Assembly: GCF_013359865.1 (NCBI RefSeq) | Contig: NZ_JABMCE010000083.1 | Span: forward strand, 102,495 to 166,494 | Length of the DNA stretch: 64,000 nucleotides | DNA from: Curtobacterium pusillum | GTDB lineage: Bacteria > Actinomycetota > Actinomycetes > Actinomycetales > Microbacteriaceae | Reading direction: 5' to 3' | The notes under the pieces: generated by a model | What the model was told of the DNA's origin: nothing | The model's database searches: none | Seen by the model: the letters and a program-made list of their open reading frames with translations, nothing else | Shown here: in pieces, positions 17,002-25,700 of the stretch | Layout: the number at the start of each line of letters is the position of its first letter | Position numbering within the stretch: position 1 is the first letter of the stretch | Translations under genes and position numbers: made by a program

Positions 17002-17247
17002 TCAGCCGCCGGCGAAGGGCGGCATGACGTCGACCACGGTCACACCGGCGAGCGACGTCGACCGGTCGCGCGTCGTCACACCGTCGACCAGGTAGGAGCA
17101 CCGCTCCTGCAGCGCCACCCACCGCTCGGGGTCCGCGGCGTCGACCGCGCGGAGCGCCTCGTCGAGCACGACCGCGTCCAGCGCGACCTCGTCCACGCCG
17201 ACCGCGGCCCGTGCCGCCGCGAAGAACCGCACCGTCGTCACCGTCAT
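17002..17247 (-). CDS. moaD: Molybdopterin synthase small subunit
   Basis: An 81-residue ubiquitin-like protein ending in the required Gly-Gly (MPPFAGG). That terminus is thiocarboxylated and donates sulfur to precursor Z in molybdopterin synthesis. It opens TVRFFAAARAAVG, the usual MoaD first strand. ATG 17247 overlaps the moaA stop, so the two form a moaA-moaD operon on the minus strand. No moaE (large subunit) is present in the window. Confidence 0.85.
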   Translation of the reverse strand: MTVTTVRFFAAARAAVGVDEVALDAVVLDEALRAVDAADPERWVALQERCSYLVDGVTTRDRSTSLAGVTVVDVMPPFAGG

Positions 17248-18293
17248 CCCCCGATCGCGCTCATGCCCCGTGTCGGGTGCACCAGGTCGTCGCTGTCGTC
17301 CCCGTGGTCCCGCGGCTTCGCCCACATCGCTCGGCGCCACAGCTCGGCGACCTCGTCGTCGGTCGCGCCGCTCCGCATCGGGCCCAGCACGTCGGTCTCG
17401 TCGTCCGAGAACAGGCAGCTCCGGACGTGTCCGTCGGCGGTCAGGCGCGTGCGCGTGCAGTCGGCGCAGAACGACTCGGTGATGCTCGCGATGATGCCGA
17501 TCGTGCCGAGGAACGCCCCGGTCTCGCGCGACAGCACCCGGAACCGCTCCGCCGGAGCACCGTCCCGCGGGGCCTCGTCCGGCAGGAGCTCGAACGACGA
17601 CCCGATCAGGGTGCGGGTCTCGGCGGCGGTGATCATCGACGTGCGGTCCCAGGCGTGGTCGGAGTCGAGCGGCATCTGCTCGATGAACCGCAGCTCGTAG
17701 CCGTGATCGAGGCACCAGCGCATCAGGTCCGGTGCGAGCGCGTCGTTCACACCGCGCAGCAGCACCGCGTTCACCTTGATCGCGAGCCCGGCCGTCGCCG
17801 CCGCCTCGAGCCCGTCGATCACCCTGTCGAGGAACGGTCGGCGGGTCACGGTCGCGAAGACGCCGGGATCGATGGTGTCGAGTGACACGTTCACCCGTCG
17901 GAGTCCGGCGTCCCGAAGGGCCCCGGCGCGGTGTGCGAGGCCGATCGCGTTCGTGGTCAGCGACAGCTCCGGGGCGTCCGGCAGCGCGGCGCAGCGGGCG
18001 ATCACGTCGACGAGGTCGTGCCGCAGCATCGGCTCACCGCCCGTGAAGCGCACCTTCCGCACGCCGAACCGCGCGGTGCCGAGGCGGACGAGGCGCTCGA
18101 TCTCCGCAGCGGTCATGAGGGCGTCGTCCGGGGCGAACGGCAGTCCGGCGGCGGGCATGCAGTACGTGCAGCGGAGGTTGCAGCGCTCGGTCAGCGACAC
18201 CCGCAGGTCGACGGCGCGACGTCCGAAGCGGTCGACGAGGCCGCCGGAGTCACCGGTGTCGCCGGACGAACCGAGCAGGGTCGCGGGTGCCAT
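17244..18293 (-). CDS. moaA: GTP 3',8-cyclase
   Basis: A 349-residue radical SAM enzyme that converts GTP to the first molybdopterin intermediate. The radical-SAM cluster motif is CNLRCTYC (Cys38, Cys42, Cys45). The second, C-terminal 4Fe-4S site reads CADCTRTRL...VRSC near residues 285-302. The protein ends in the family-typical Gly-Gly (GMSAIGG). A TACGCT box (minus strand, 18306-18301) lies 7 nt before the ATG, indicating a leaderless start and confirming it. It is co-transcribed with moaD. Confidence 0.95.
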   Translation of the reverse strand: MAPATLLGSSGDTGDSGGLVDRFGRRAVDLRVSLTERCNLRCTYCMPAAGLPFAPDDALMTAAEIERLVRLGTARFGVRKVRFTGGEPMLRHDLVDVIARCAALPDAPELSLTTNAIGLAHRAGALRDAGLRRVNVSLDTIDPGVFATVTRRPFLDRVIDGLEAAATAGLAIKVNAVLLRGVNDALAPDLMRWCLDHGYELRFIEQMPLDSDHAWDRTSMITAAETRTLIGSSFELLPDEAPRDGAPAERFRVLSRETGAFLGTIGIIASITESFCADCTRTRLTADGHVRSCLFSDDETDVLGPMRSGATDDEVAELWRRAMWAKPRDHGDDSDDLVHPTRGMSAIGG

Positions 18294-18298
18294 GCGCG

Positions 18299-19759
18299 TC
18301 AGCGTACGTCGTCCGCGCCGCGACCGCCTGATGACATCGCGAGTGCTCGCCGACCGGGGCCGTCCCGGAACGTGAGCCGTGAACCCCAGCGCTCCCAGTC
18401 CGACCGGCGCGTCCGGACGAGGGTGGCGACGACGATGACGAGGACCGCCCCCGCGAGCCACCACCGATACGCGTCCGCGGACGGCCACACGCCGCGCAGC
18501 GCGATCGCGAGACCGATCGACAGCCACTCCCACCGCCCCGAGAGCACCACGAAGGGGATGAGCAGCAGTGCGTACCAGGGGTAGCGCGGACTCACCGCGA
18601 GGAACGTCACGCCGATCACGAGGACCTCGCCGGACCACGGTCGGGACGGGTCGGTCAGCCGCCAGGCCACGAACGCGGCGAGGAGCACCAGCAGCCCGAC
18701 GACGATCGTGGCCGCGTCGCCCCGGAAGACCAGCGACACGAGGGCGAAGCGGGAGCCGTCCTCGTAGCCCTCCTCCGACAGGTACCCCGGCAGGTAGCCG
18801 AGGACGCCGAGCCCGGTCGACAGCACGTACGGCACGTAGAGCAGCCCGAACACGGCGATGCCGACCGGGATCGCCCACCAGTTCCGCCACCGGCCGAGCA
18901 GGGGCGGGTAGACGATCGCCGGGATGAGCTTCGTGGCCGTCGCGGCCCCGAGCGCGATCCCGCCCCAGATCGGCCGGCCGAACGCGACGAGCACGGCGCC
19001 CGCGGTCGCCAGCGCCGCACCGACGGCGTCCACGTGCGAGTTCGTGACCGCCTCGGAGGCCACGAGGGGCGACCACGCCCAGAGCGCCGCCCACCAGGTC
19101 GGTCGGCCGACGCGACGGAGCACCGCGACGAGGCCGACGGTCACGCCGAGCGACACGAGCAGCCCCGCCACCTGGAAGGGCATGTACTGGGCGGTGGCCG
19201 GCACGAACGCCCGGACGGCCGCGAACCAGAGCTGCGCCATGGGCGGGTAGATCGTGGTGACGTCCGGCCGGTTGATCGCGGTGCAGTGCCCGAGCGGACC
19301 GTCGCCCAGCCCCCGGTACCGCGGCTGTTCGCACGTGCCGTCGACCTTGTCGGGGAAGAGCCAGTCGGGACGCAGACCGGACAGTGCGTTCGACTGCGGC
19401 GTGTGTGCGTAGGGGGAGACCCCGGCGTGCTGCACGATGCCGTCCCAGGCGTACCGGGCGGAGTCGGTGCTGGTGTTCGGGGGGCCGAGGATCGCCGCGA
19501 GCCCGATCACCACGGCACCGCCGACCACGAGCCACGTCATCCACCGCGTCGGGACGAACCGCAGCGCCAGCACCGCGCCGGCGAACACCGTCCAAGCGAT
19601 CAGGGTCCACGCGACGAATGGGGAACGATGACCGGATCGGAGGAACCCCAGATGCGTGACGCCGAAGGCGATGACGCCCGCGAGGGCCAGCACACCGACC
19701 ACGGCCAGCACGGCCAGCACGGTCGGCAGGAGTCGGCCGGGGCGAAGTCGTTCTCTCAT
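18299..19759 (-). CDS. Polytopic glycosyltransferase-like membrane protein (GT87/DUF2029 type)
   Basis: A 486-residue membrane protein with about eleven hydrophobic segments. The first extracytoplasmic loop contains TSTDSARYAWDGIVQHAGVSPY (acidic residues near 98-106). This places it with the GT-C mannosyltransferases of the GT87/DUF2029 group, which use polyprenol-phosphate-mannose. It is co-directional with moaA (5 bp after its stop comes moaA's start), but no functional tie to molybdenum is known. Substrate unknown. ATG 19759 is divergent from the next gene with almost no spacer, so the two promoters must overlap. Confidence 0.76.
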   Translation of the reverse strand: MRERLRPGRLLPTVLAVLAVVGVLALAGVIAFGVTHLGFLRSGHRSPFVAWTLIAWTVFAGAVLALRFVPTRWMTWLVVGGAVVIGLAAILGPPNTSTDSARYAWDGIVQHAGVSPYAHTPQSNALSGLRPDWLFPDKVDGTCEQPRYRGLGDGPLGHCTAINRPDVTTIYPPMAQLWFAAVRAFVPATAQYMPFQVAGLLVSLGVTVGLVAVLRRVGRPTWWAALWAWSPLVASEAVTNSHVDAVGAALATAGAVLVAFGRPIWGGIALGAATATKLIPAIVYPPLLGRWRNWWAIPVGIAVFGLLYVPYVLSTGLGVLGYLPGYLSEEGYEDGSRFALVSLVFRGDAATIVVGLLVLLAAFVAWRLTDPSRPWSGEVLVIGVTFLAVSPRYPWYALLLIPFVVLSGRWEWLSIGLAIALRGVWPSADAYRWWLAGAVLVIVVATLVRTRRSDWERWGSRLTFRDGPGRRALAMSSGGRGADDVR

Positions 19760-19777
19760 GGTGCGACGAGGCTATCC

Positions 19778-21124
19778 ATGGTCAGGGGCCTGCTCCTGGA
19801 TGCACGATCCGCGATGGCATCGCCGAACCGGAACGCGCGTTCCGCCGTGGTGCTCGGACGTCTGCTCGGGGTCGCGTTCCTCGTCTGCTTCGGCACCGGC
19901 GTCTACAGCTACCTCCTCCAGCAGCCCCTGCCCGGCATGCGGTTCCCGACGCGGCCCGCGCAGCTGTACCAGTTCACGCAGGGTGTGCACATCACGGCCG
20001 GGATCGCGATCATCCCGCTGCTGCTCGCGAAGCTCAACGCGGTGATGCCGGCGCTCGTGCAGGTCCCGCCCGTGCGCGGCGTGCTGCACCTGCTCGAGCG
20101 GCTCTCCATCGCGGTGCTCGTCGCGTCCGCCATCGTCCAGGTCGTCACCGGCCTGCTCAACACGTACCAGTGGTACCCGTGGCCGTTCCCGTTCAAGCAG
20201 GTGCACAACGCGCTCGCGTACGTCATCATCGGGTCGCTCATCGTGCACATCGGCGTGAAGCTGCGGCTCATCGCGCGCTACTGGCGGAAGCGCGACTCGT
20301 ACGACGAGCACGGCCGGTTCGTCGTGGACCGCGCCGCCGGCAGCGAGCTGCTGTCGCCGGCCCCGGGACCCGCGGCCGCGCAGGCGGTCGCCTCCTACCC
20401 CCGTGGCCTCACCGGCCGCCTGCTCCGTTGGATCGACGGCGCACCCGTCCCGGACCCGCAGGACGAACCGACGGAGCCGAGCCGCGCCTCCCGGACCACG
20501 CCGGAGGCGACCGAGGGGCGACGTGAGCGGGTCGCGCGACGCGGGTTCCTCGCCGGCGTCACCGCGGCGACCGTCGGCGTCGTCGCCCTCACGGCGGGCC
20601 AGTCGAGCACGCTCGCCGAACCGTTCAACGTGTTCGGCGCCCGACAGCGCCACCGCGGTCCGCTCGACCTCCCCGTGAACCGGACCGCCCGCGCCGCCGG
20701 TGTCCTCGCGACCGCCACCGCGGCGGACTGGAGCCTCACGGTCGTCGGCCGGGACGTCAGCCGGGCGTTCTCCCGTGCCGAACTCGTCGCCCTCGGCACG
20801 GCCGAGGCCGAGCTGCCCATCTCCTGCGTCGAGGGCTGGAGCCAGATGGCGACCTGGAGGGGTGTGCGGATGCGCGACCTCCTCGGCGCCGTGCAGGCAG
20901 CACCGGGGTCGCACGTCCGGGTGACGAGCCTCGAGCGCCACGGCGGCTACCGCGTGATGGACATGGGTCCCGAGTACGCGGAGGACCCGACGACCCTGAT
21001 CGCGCTCGAACTGAACGGCGCGACGCTCGACCTCGACCACGGGTTCCCGGCACGCATCATCGCCCCCGGCCGCCCTGGCGTGCTGCAGACGAAGTGGATC
21101 GAGAAGATCGAGGTGATCGCATGA
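19778..21124 (+). CDS. Cytochrome b-like membrane domain fused to molybdopterin-dependent oxidoreductase
   Basis: A 448-residue fusion. Residues about 25-170 hold four membrane helices with paired histidines (QGVHITAGI, KQVHNALAYVIIGSLIVHIGV), as in diheme cytochrome b561-type anchors. A Pro-rich linker follows. Then comes an internal twin-arginine stretch ARRGFLAGVTAATVGVVALTAG near residue 250, and finally a sulfite oxidase-type molybdopterin domain (about 300-448) whose Cys ligand is in PISCVEGWSQ. It probably passes electrons between an exported Mo site and the membrane quinone pool, like a one-piece MsrPQ. ATG 19814 is an alternative start. A YedY-like reductase role is an inference. Confidence 0.83.
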   Translation: MVRGLLLDARSAMASPNRNARSAVVLGRLLGVAFLVCFGTGVYSYLLQQPLPGMRFPTRPAQLYQFTQGVHITAGIAIIPLLLAKLNAVMPALVQVPPVRGVLHLLERLSIAVLVASAIVQVVTGLLNTYQWYPWPFPFKQVHNALAYVIIGSLIVHIGVKLRLIARYWRKRDSYDEHGRFVVDRAAGSELLSPAPGPAAAQAVASYPRGLTGRLLRWIDGAPVPDPQDEPTEPSRASRTTPEATEGRRERVARRGFLAGVTAATVGVVALTAGQSSTLAEPFNVFGARQRHRGPLDLPVNRTARAAGVLATATAADWSLTVVGRDVSRAFSRAELVALGTAEAELPISCVEGWSQMATWRGVRMRDLLGAVQAAPGSHVRVTSLERHGGYRVMDMGPEYAEDPTTLIALELNGATLDLDHGFPARIIAPGRPGVLQTKWIEKIEVIA

Positions 21125-21564
21125 GGGCCGCGCGCACCGTGCTCGTCGTGGTCGGGGTGCTCGTCATCGCGTTCGGGGCGTACGTCCTCGTGACGACCGT
21201 GCGCCCCGTGCGGATCGGAGGGCTCGCGACGTGGCTGCTCGGCGCGGTGGTGCTCCACGACGCGATCCTGTCGCCGTTCGTCGTCGCGGTGGGGCTGCTC
21301 CTGCGCCGGACCGGGCGGGCGCTGCGGGCGTGGGCGCTCGTCGTGGTGCAGGCGGTCGTGGTGCTCGGCAGCGTCCTGGCGCTCGTGGTGCTGCCGGAGA
21401 TCGCGGCGAAGGCCCAGGGGCAGAAGAACCCGACCGTGCTGCCGTTCGACTACGGTGCCCGGCTGCTCCTCGTCGAGGGCGTCCTGCTGCTCGTCGTCGT
21501 GGCCGTCCTCGTGGTCGGGGCTGTTCGCTCGCGGCGACTGGTTGAACCGACAACCAAACAGTAG
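21121..21564 (+). CDS. Small polytopic membrane protein of unknown function
   Basis: A 147-residue protein with four hydrophobic segments and a short loop AKAQGQKNPTVLPFDYG between the third and fourth. I recognise no family. It overlaps the stop of the molybdopterin-oxidoreductase fusion gene (ATGA), so it is likely a partner or assembly subunit of that enzyme. Its last codons overlap the palindrome and -10 box of the following marR gene. Confidence 0.7.
   Translation: MRAARTVLVVVGVLVIAFGAYVLVTTVRPVRIGGLATWLLGAVVLHDAILSPFVVAVGLLLRRTGRALRAWALVVVQAVVVLGSVLALVVLPEIAAKAQGQKNPTVLPFDYGARLLLVEGVLLLVVVAVLVVGAVRSRRLVEPTTKQ
21539..21556. promoter_or_regulatory. Perfect inverted repeat upstream of marR, candidate MarR operator
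   Basis: TGGTTG-AACCGA-CAACCA forms a palindrome with perfect 6-bp arms. It ends 5 bp before the marR -10 box TAGGAT (21562-21567). MarR proteins typically bind such short TTG/CAA dyads. It lies over the last codons of the upstream membrane-protein gene. Confidence 0.55.
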
Positions 21565-21573
21565 GATGTCGCC

Positions 21574-22119
21574 ATGACCGACGAGACGCCGTGGCTCACG
21601 CGCGACCAGCTGCGTGCCTGGATGAAGCTCGTCGCCGTCATGGAGCTCCTGCCGGCGGCCCTCGACCAGCAGCTCCAGCGCGACGCCGACCTGACCCACT
21701 TCGACTACATGGTCATCGCCATGCTCTCGGAGACGGACTCCCGCACGCTGCGGATGTCGGCGCTGGCCTCGGCCACGAACGCCTCGCTCCCGCGGCTGTC
21801 CCACGTGGTCTCGCGACTCGAGAAGCGCGGGCTCGTCTCCCGCTGCCCGTCGACCGACGACCGCCGCGCGACCGACGTGCGGCTCACGGACGCCGGGTAC
21901 GCGACCATCGTCGAGGCGGCGCCCGACCACGTGCGCACGGCTCGACGCGTGGTCATCGACGCGCTCAGCGACGAGCAGGTCGGACAGCTCGACGGGATCG
22001 CCGCCGCGCTGCTCGCCCGGCTCGACCCGGAGGGACGGTTCGCCGCCCTGACCTACCCGCGGGACGGCGACGACACGGCGATCTGCGAGGCACGCCTGAC
22101 CGGCACGGCCGCGGACTGA
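21574..22119 (+). CDS. MarR family transcriptional regulator
   Basis: A 181-residue winged-helix regulator. The recognition region reads MSALASATNASLPRLSHVVSRLEKRGLV (about 65-92), followed by the wing STDDRRATDVRLTDAGYATI. This is a clean MarR match of normal length. It probably represses itself through the 18-bp dyad at 21539-21556. TAGGAT lies 6 nt upstream of the ATG, suggesting a leaderless mRNA. The controlled target is not obvious; the flanking genes are housekeeping (pheA) or the molybdoenzyme pair. Confidence 0.88.
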   Translation: MTDETPWLTRDQLRAWMKLVAVMELLPAALDQQLQRDADLTHFDYMVIAMLSETDSRTLRMSALASATNASLPRLSHVVSRLEKRGLVSRCPSTDDRRATDVRLTDAGYATIVEAAPDHVRTARRVVIDALSDEQVGQLDGIAAALLARLDPEGRFAALTYPRDGDDTAICEARLTGTAAD

Positions 22120-22159
22120 CCGGCACGGTCACCGGGTGCCGCTGCAATAGGCTCGCCGC

Positions 22160-23116
22160 ATGAGTGAGTCCGCCGCGCCGTCCGACACGTACTCCTACCT
22201 CGGACCCGCCGGTACCTTCACCGAGGCCGCGCTCAAGCTCGTCGACGCCGCCGCCGGCAAGCCCTGGCGGAGCGTGAACAACGTCGGAGAGGCCCTCGAC
22301 GACGTCGTCAGCGGCCGGTCGATCGGCGCCGTGATCGCCATCGAGAACAGCGTCGACGGCGGGGTCAGCGCCACGCAGGACGCCCTCGCCCGGATCCCCG
22401 GCGTGCGCATCGTGGGGGAGTACCTCGTCCCCGTCGACTTCGTGCTCGTCGCACGGCACGGCACGGCCCTCGCCGACGTCCGCACGGTGAACGCCCACCC
22501 CGTCGCCTACGCCCAGACCCACAACTGGCTCGAGGTGAACGTCCGCGGGCACGGCCACATCCCGGCGTCCTCGAACGTCGCCGCCGCTGCCGCCCTGCTC
22601 GACGAGCACCCCACCGCGGACGCCGCCGTCGCACCCCCGGGGATCACCGACCACTACGACCTCTCGGTGCTCGCCTCCTCGATCGGGGACAACGCCTCCG
22701 CCGTCACCCGGTTCGTCCTCGTGTCGAAGACGCTCGCGCTCCCGGAGCCGACCGGCGCCGACAAGACGAGCGTCATCGTCGAGCTGCCCGCCGACCACCC
22801 CGGTGCCCTCGTGGACATGCTCGAGCAGTTCGCGACCCGGGGCATCAACATGGGGCTGCTGTCCTCGCGGCCGATCGGTGACGAGCTCGGCCGGTACCGG
22901 TTCGTCATCGACCTCGACGGGCACGTGCGGGACGAGCGCGTGGCGGACGCCCTGCTCGGACTGCGCCGGTTCAGCCCGCGCGTGACGTTCCTCGGGTCGT
23001 ACCCGCGCGCCGACGGGGTCCGTCCCGAGGTGCCCGCCCGCTACTCGGACGCCGCGTTCGTCGAGGCACGCGACTGGCTCCGCGCGATCGTGTCCGGCGA
23101 GCCCGACCCCCGCTGA
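22160..23116 (+). CDS. pheA: Prephenate dehydratase
   Basis: A 318-residue enzyme that converts prephenate to phenylpyruvate for phenylalanine synthesis. The N-terminal catalytic lobes begin YSYLGPAGTFTEAAL. They include IENSVDGGVSATQDAL near residue 57 and the SSIGDNASAVTRFVLVS active-site segment near 172. The C-terminal ACT domain (about 200-285) carries the GALVDMLEQFATRGINM motif that binds Phe for feedback control. TAGGCT (22148-22153) is 6 nt ahead of the ATG. It converges on the lipid kinase across a 111-bp gap holding a large hairpin. Confidence 0.93.
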   Translation: MSESAAPSDTYSYLGPAGTFTEAALKLVDAAAGKPWRSVNNVGEALDDVVSGRSIGAVIAIENSVDGGVSATQDALARIPGVRIVGEYLVPVDFVLVARHGTALADVRTVNAHPVAYAQTHNWLEVNVRGHGHIPASSNVAAAAALLDEHPTADAAVAPPGITDHYDLSVLASSIGDNASAVTRFVLVSKTLALPEPTGADKTSVIVELPADHPGALVDMLEQFATRGINMGLLSSRPIGDELGRYRFVIDLDGHVRDERVADALLGLRRFSPRVTFLGSYPRADGVRPEVPARYSDAAFVEARDWLRAIVSGEPDPR

Positions 23117-23132
23117 CGGGGCCCCGCCGCCT

Positions 23133-23206
23133 CCGCAAAACGCAATGTTGGCGGCTGTTCGCAGAGGTATGACGCTGCGGGCAACCGCCAACGTTGCGTT
23201 TTGCGG
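23133..23206. repeat. Large hairpin, repeat family B, copy 1 (likely bidirectional terminator)
   Basis: Arms of 22 bp (CCGCAAAACGCAATG... at 23133-23154 and its complement at 23185-23206) pair with a single G-T. An inner CGCAG/CTGCG stem closes the 30-nt middle. It lies between the convergent ends of pheA and the lipid kinase, with A-run and T-run tracts that suit termination in either direction. A related half-copy lies at another convergent junction (48068). Confidence 0.8.
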
Positions 23207-23227
23207 GAGAAGGGAGGGAGGGGGAGC

Positions 23228-24301
23228 TCAGCGGCGGCGGACGCCCCGACCCTGGTGCGGCTCGACCGCGGGGATCCGCACGTCCAGCGATCCGGGGTCG
23301 AGCCGCGCGCGGAACGCGATGATCTCACCCTCGGGGTCCCCGTCGATCTCGAACTCGTCCGGCTTCTCGAGGCGCAGCACGAACTCCTCGCCGCGCATGT
23401 AGCGCAGCGGCCGCTCCTGCTTCGCCGCCGTGGTGATGCGACGCCCGATGATCGTGTTGCCGAGCGACGACCGGTGGAACCAGCGCAGGATCGCGTTCTC
23501 CCAGAACACGCGAGCGCCGATCCGGACCCAGCCGAAGAAGCCGCGCGGTCGCATCACGACGATGTCGAACACCCCGTCGTCGATCTCGGCGTCCGGCAGG
23601 AGCATCGCGTTGGCCTGCAGCATCCCGCAGTTCCCGACGATCACGGAATGCGCGCGGACCGAGCCGTTGCGGGCCGACTCGTCGAGCCGGTAGCGGAACT
23701 CGAAGCCGTCCGTGTCCCGCACGGAGCGGAACAGCGAGTCGAGGTAGGCGAGCCATCCGACACGCTTCTTCAGTTCGGGCCGGGTGTTCGCGAGCATGCG
23801 GGCGTCGAGCCCGAGGCCGGCCATCACGAGGAAGCCGAACTCCTCGCGGGAGCCGTCGGGCCGCTCGACGCCGATCAGCCCGAAGTCGATCGGTCGGTCG
23901 TGCCCCGAGAAGATCGCCTTCGCCATCCCGCCGAGGTCGTCGAGCGGCAGCTTCATGTTCCGGGCCAGCAGGTTCCCCGTGCCGCTCGGGAGCAGCGCCA
24001 GCGACGCGTCGGACCCGTGCACGACCTCGGCCACGGCGCGGACGGTCCCGTCCCCACCGGCGGCAGCGACGACGTCGGCACCGGCCTCGAGTGCTGCGCG
24101 GGCCATGCCGCCGCCCGGGTCCTCCTCCGTGGTCTCGAACCACAGGGTCTCGGCCCAGCCCGCCTCCTGCTCGTGCTTGGCGACGGTGCGCTTGAGGGTC
24201 GGCAGGTGGACCTTGACCGGGTTGTACACCACCGCGGCCGTCCGCTGCTCGGTCTGGAGGGCGTCCTGGCCCCCGGGCGCGGTCTCCGAAGGGGTCGACA
24301 T
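23228..24301 (-). CDS. Diacylglycerol kinase family lipid kinase
   Basis: A 357-residue DagK/sphingosine-kinase-type enzyme that phosphorylates a lipid headgroup at the membrane. It opens AAVVYNPVK. The nucleotide-binding GGDGTVRAVAEV motif is at about residues 80-91, with PSGTGNLLARN near 105 and the DGVFDIVVM strand near 250. The lipid substrate is not readable. ATG 24301 is supported by TACCGT (minus strand, 24313-24308) with a 6-nt spacer. It is divergent from serS; the repeat at 24354-24399 lies between the two promoters. Confidence 0.87.
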   Translation of the reverse strand: MSTPSETAPGGQDALQTEQRTAAVVYNPVKVHLPTLKRTVAKHEQEAGWAETLWFETTEEDPGGGMARAALEAGADVVAAAGGDGTVRAVAEVVHGSDASLALLPSGTGNLLARNMKLPLDDLGGMAKAIFSGHDRPIDFGLIGVERPDGSREEFGFLVMAGLGLDARMLANTRPELKKRVGWLAYLDSLFRSVRDTDGFEFRYRLDESARNGSVRAHSVIVGNCGMLQANAMLLPDAEIDDGVFDIVVMRPRGFFGWVRIGARVFWENAILRWFHRSSLGNTIIGRRITTAAKQERPLRYMRGEEFVLRLEKPDEFEIDGDPEGEIIAFRARLDPGSLDVRIPAVEPHQGRGVRRR

Positions 24302-24353
24302 GCACCAACGGTACCGATCGGATGCTGCGAGGGATCGTCCGACGCGACCAGCG

Positions 24354-24399
24354 GGACGCCTGGAGGCGCGGGTCGGGCCCGCACCGCGCCTCCAGTCCG
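24354..24399. repeat. Palindromic repeat family A, copy 2
   Basis: Arms CTGGAGGCGCGG (24360-24371) and CCGCGCCTCCAG (24384-24395), flanked by the usual GGAC/GTCC ends. It lies between the divergent dgk and serS starts, so it cannot be a simple terminator here. Confidence 0.7.
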
Positions 24400-24431
24400 T
24401 CTCGCACCCCGGCCGCCTTTAGGATGGTGCG

Positions 24432-25700
24432 GTGATCGATCCCCAGCTGCTGCGTGACAACCCGGACGTCATCAAGGCCTCGCAGGAGGCGCGCGGCGCC
24501 TCCGTCGCCGTCGTCGACGAGGCCGTCGCCGCGGACGCCGCCAGGCGGAGCGCGATCACCTCGTTCGAGTCCCTCCGCGCCGAGCAGAACGCGTTCGGCA
24601 AGACCGTCGCGAAGGCCCCGAAGGACGAGAAGGCCGCGCTCGTGCAACAGGCCCAGGCGCTCGCCGGTCAGGTGAAGGAAGCCCAGGCCGAGGTCACCGC
24701 CGCCGAGGAGACCTTCAACACCGTCGTCCGCTCGATCCCGAACGTCGTGCTGCCCGACGTGCCGAAGGGCGGCGAGGACGACTTCGTCACGCTCCGCACC
24801 GTCGGCACCAAGCCGGAGTTCGACTTCGAGCCGAAGGACCACGCCGACCTCGGCGAGCACCTGGGCATCATCGACATCCCCCGTGGCGTGAAGGTCTCCG
24901 GCTCGCGGTTCTACTTCCTCCGCGGCCTCGGCGCGCGGCTCGAGATCGCGCTCATGTCGCTCGGCCTCGACCGCGCGGTCGCCGCCGGGTTCGAGCCGCT
25001 CATCACGCCGACGCTCGTGCGGCCCGAGACGATGGCCGGAACCGGCTTCCTCGGCGAGCACGCGGCCGAGGTGTACCGGCTCGAGGCCGACGACCTGTAC
25101 CTCACCGGCACGAGCGAGGTCGCCCTCGCCGGCTTCCACGCCGACGAGATCCTGTCCCTCGACGAGTCGGGCGACGGGCTGCGCTACGCCGGGTGGTCGA
25201 CCTGCTACCGGCGCGAGGCCGGTTCGGCGGGCAAGGACAACCGCGGCATCCTTCGGGTGCACCAGTTCAACAAGCTCGAGATGTTCTCGTACGTCCACCC
25301 GGACCAGGCCGAGGCCGAGCACGAGAAGCTCGTCGGGTACCAGGAGCAGATGCTGCAGGACCTCGGGCTGCACTACCGCGTGATCGACGTCGCCGGCGGG
25401 GACCTCGGGACGAGCGCCGCGCGCAAGTTCGACATCGAGGCCTGGGTCCCGACGCAGGGCACCTTCCGTGAGCTCACCTCGACGTCGAACTGCACCACGT
25501 TCCAGGCCCGTCGCCTCGACATCCGCTACCGCACGTCGACGGGGAAGACCGCGCCGGTCGCGACCCTCAACGGCACGCTCGCCACCACCCGGTGGATCGT
25601 CGCAATCCTCGAGACGCACCAGCAGGCCGACGGCTCCGTCGTCGTGCCGGAGGTCCTGCGCCCCTACCTCGGTGGCGTCGAGGTGATCGAGCCCCGATGA
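24432..25700 (+). CDS. serS: Seryl-tRNA synthetase
   Basis: A 422-residue class II aminoacyl-tRNA synthetase. The N-terminal coiled-coil arm (about 1-105, Ala/Gln/Lys-rich) contacts the long variable arm of tRNA-Ser. The catalytic core has class II motif 1 near residue 190, motif 2 ([23 protein letters not shown], near 257) and motif 3 ([15 protein letters not shown], near 380). GTG 24432 is 6 nt after TAGGAT (24420-24425), a leaderless arrangement. Its stop overlaps the HAD gene by 4 nt. A tRNA-Ser gene lies 0.95 kb downstream. Confidence 0.96.
   Translation: MIDPQLLRDNPDVIKASQEARGASVAVVDEAVAADAARRSAITSFESLRAEQNAFGKTVAKAPKDEKAALVQQAQALAGQVKEAQAEVTAAEETFNTVVRSIPNVVLPDVPKGGEDDFVTLRTVGTKPEFDFEPKDHADLGEHLGIIDIPRGVKVSGSRFYFLRGLGARLEIALMSLGLDRAVAAGFEPLITPTLVRPETMAGTGFLGEHAAEVYRLEADDLYLTGTSEVALAGFHADEILSLDESGDGLRYAGWSTCYRREAGSAGKDNRGILRVHQFNKLEMFSYVHPDQAEAEHEKLVGYQEQMLQDLGLHYRVIDVAGGDLGTSAARKFDIEAWVPTQGTFRELTSTSNCTTFQARRLDIRYRTSTGKTAPVATLNGTLATTRWIVAILETHQQADGSVVVPEVLRPYLGGVEVIEPR

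Noticed and set aside
24354..24399. Rho-independent terminator
   Set aside because: It lies between divergent gene starts, so there is no transcript end to serve on either strand.
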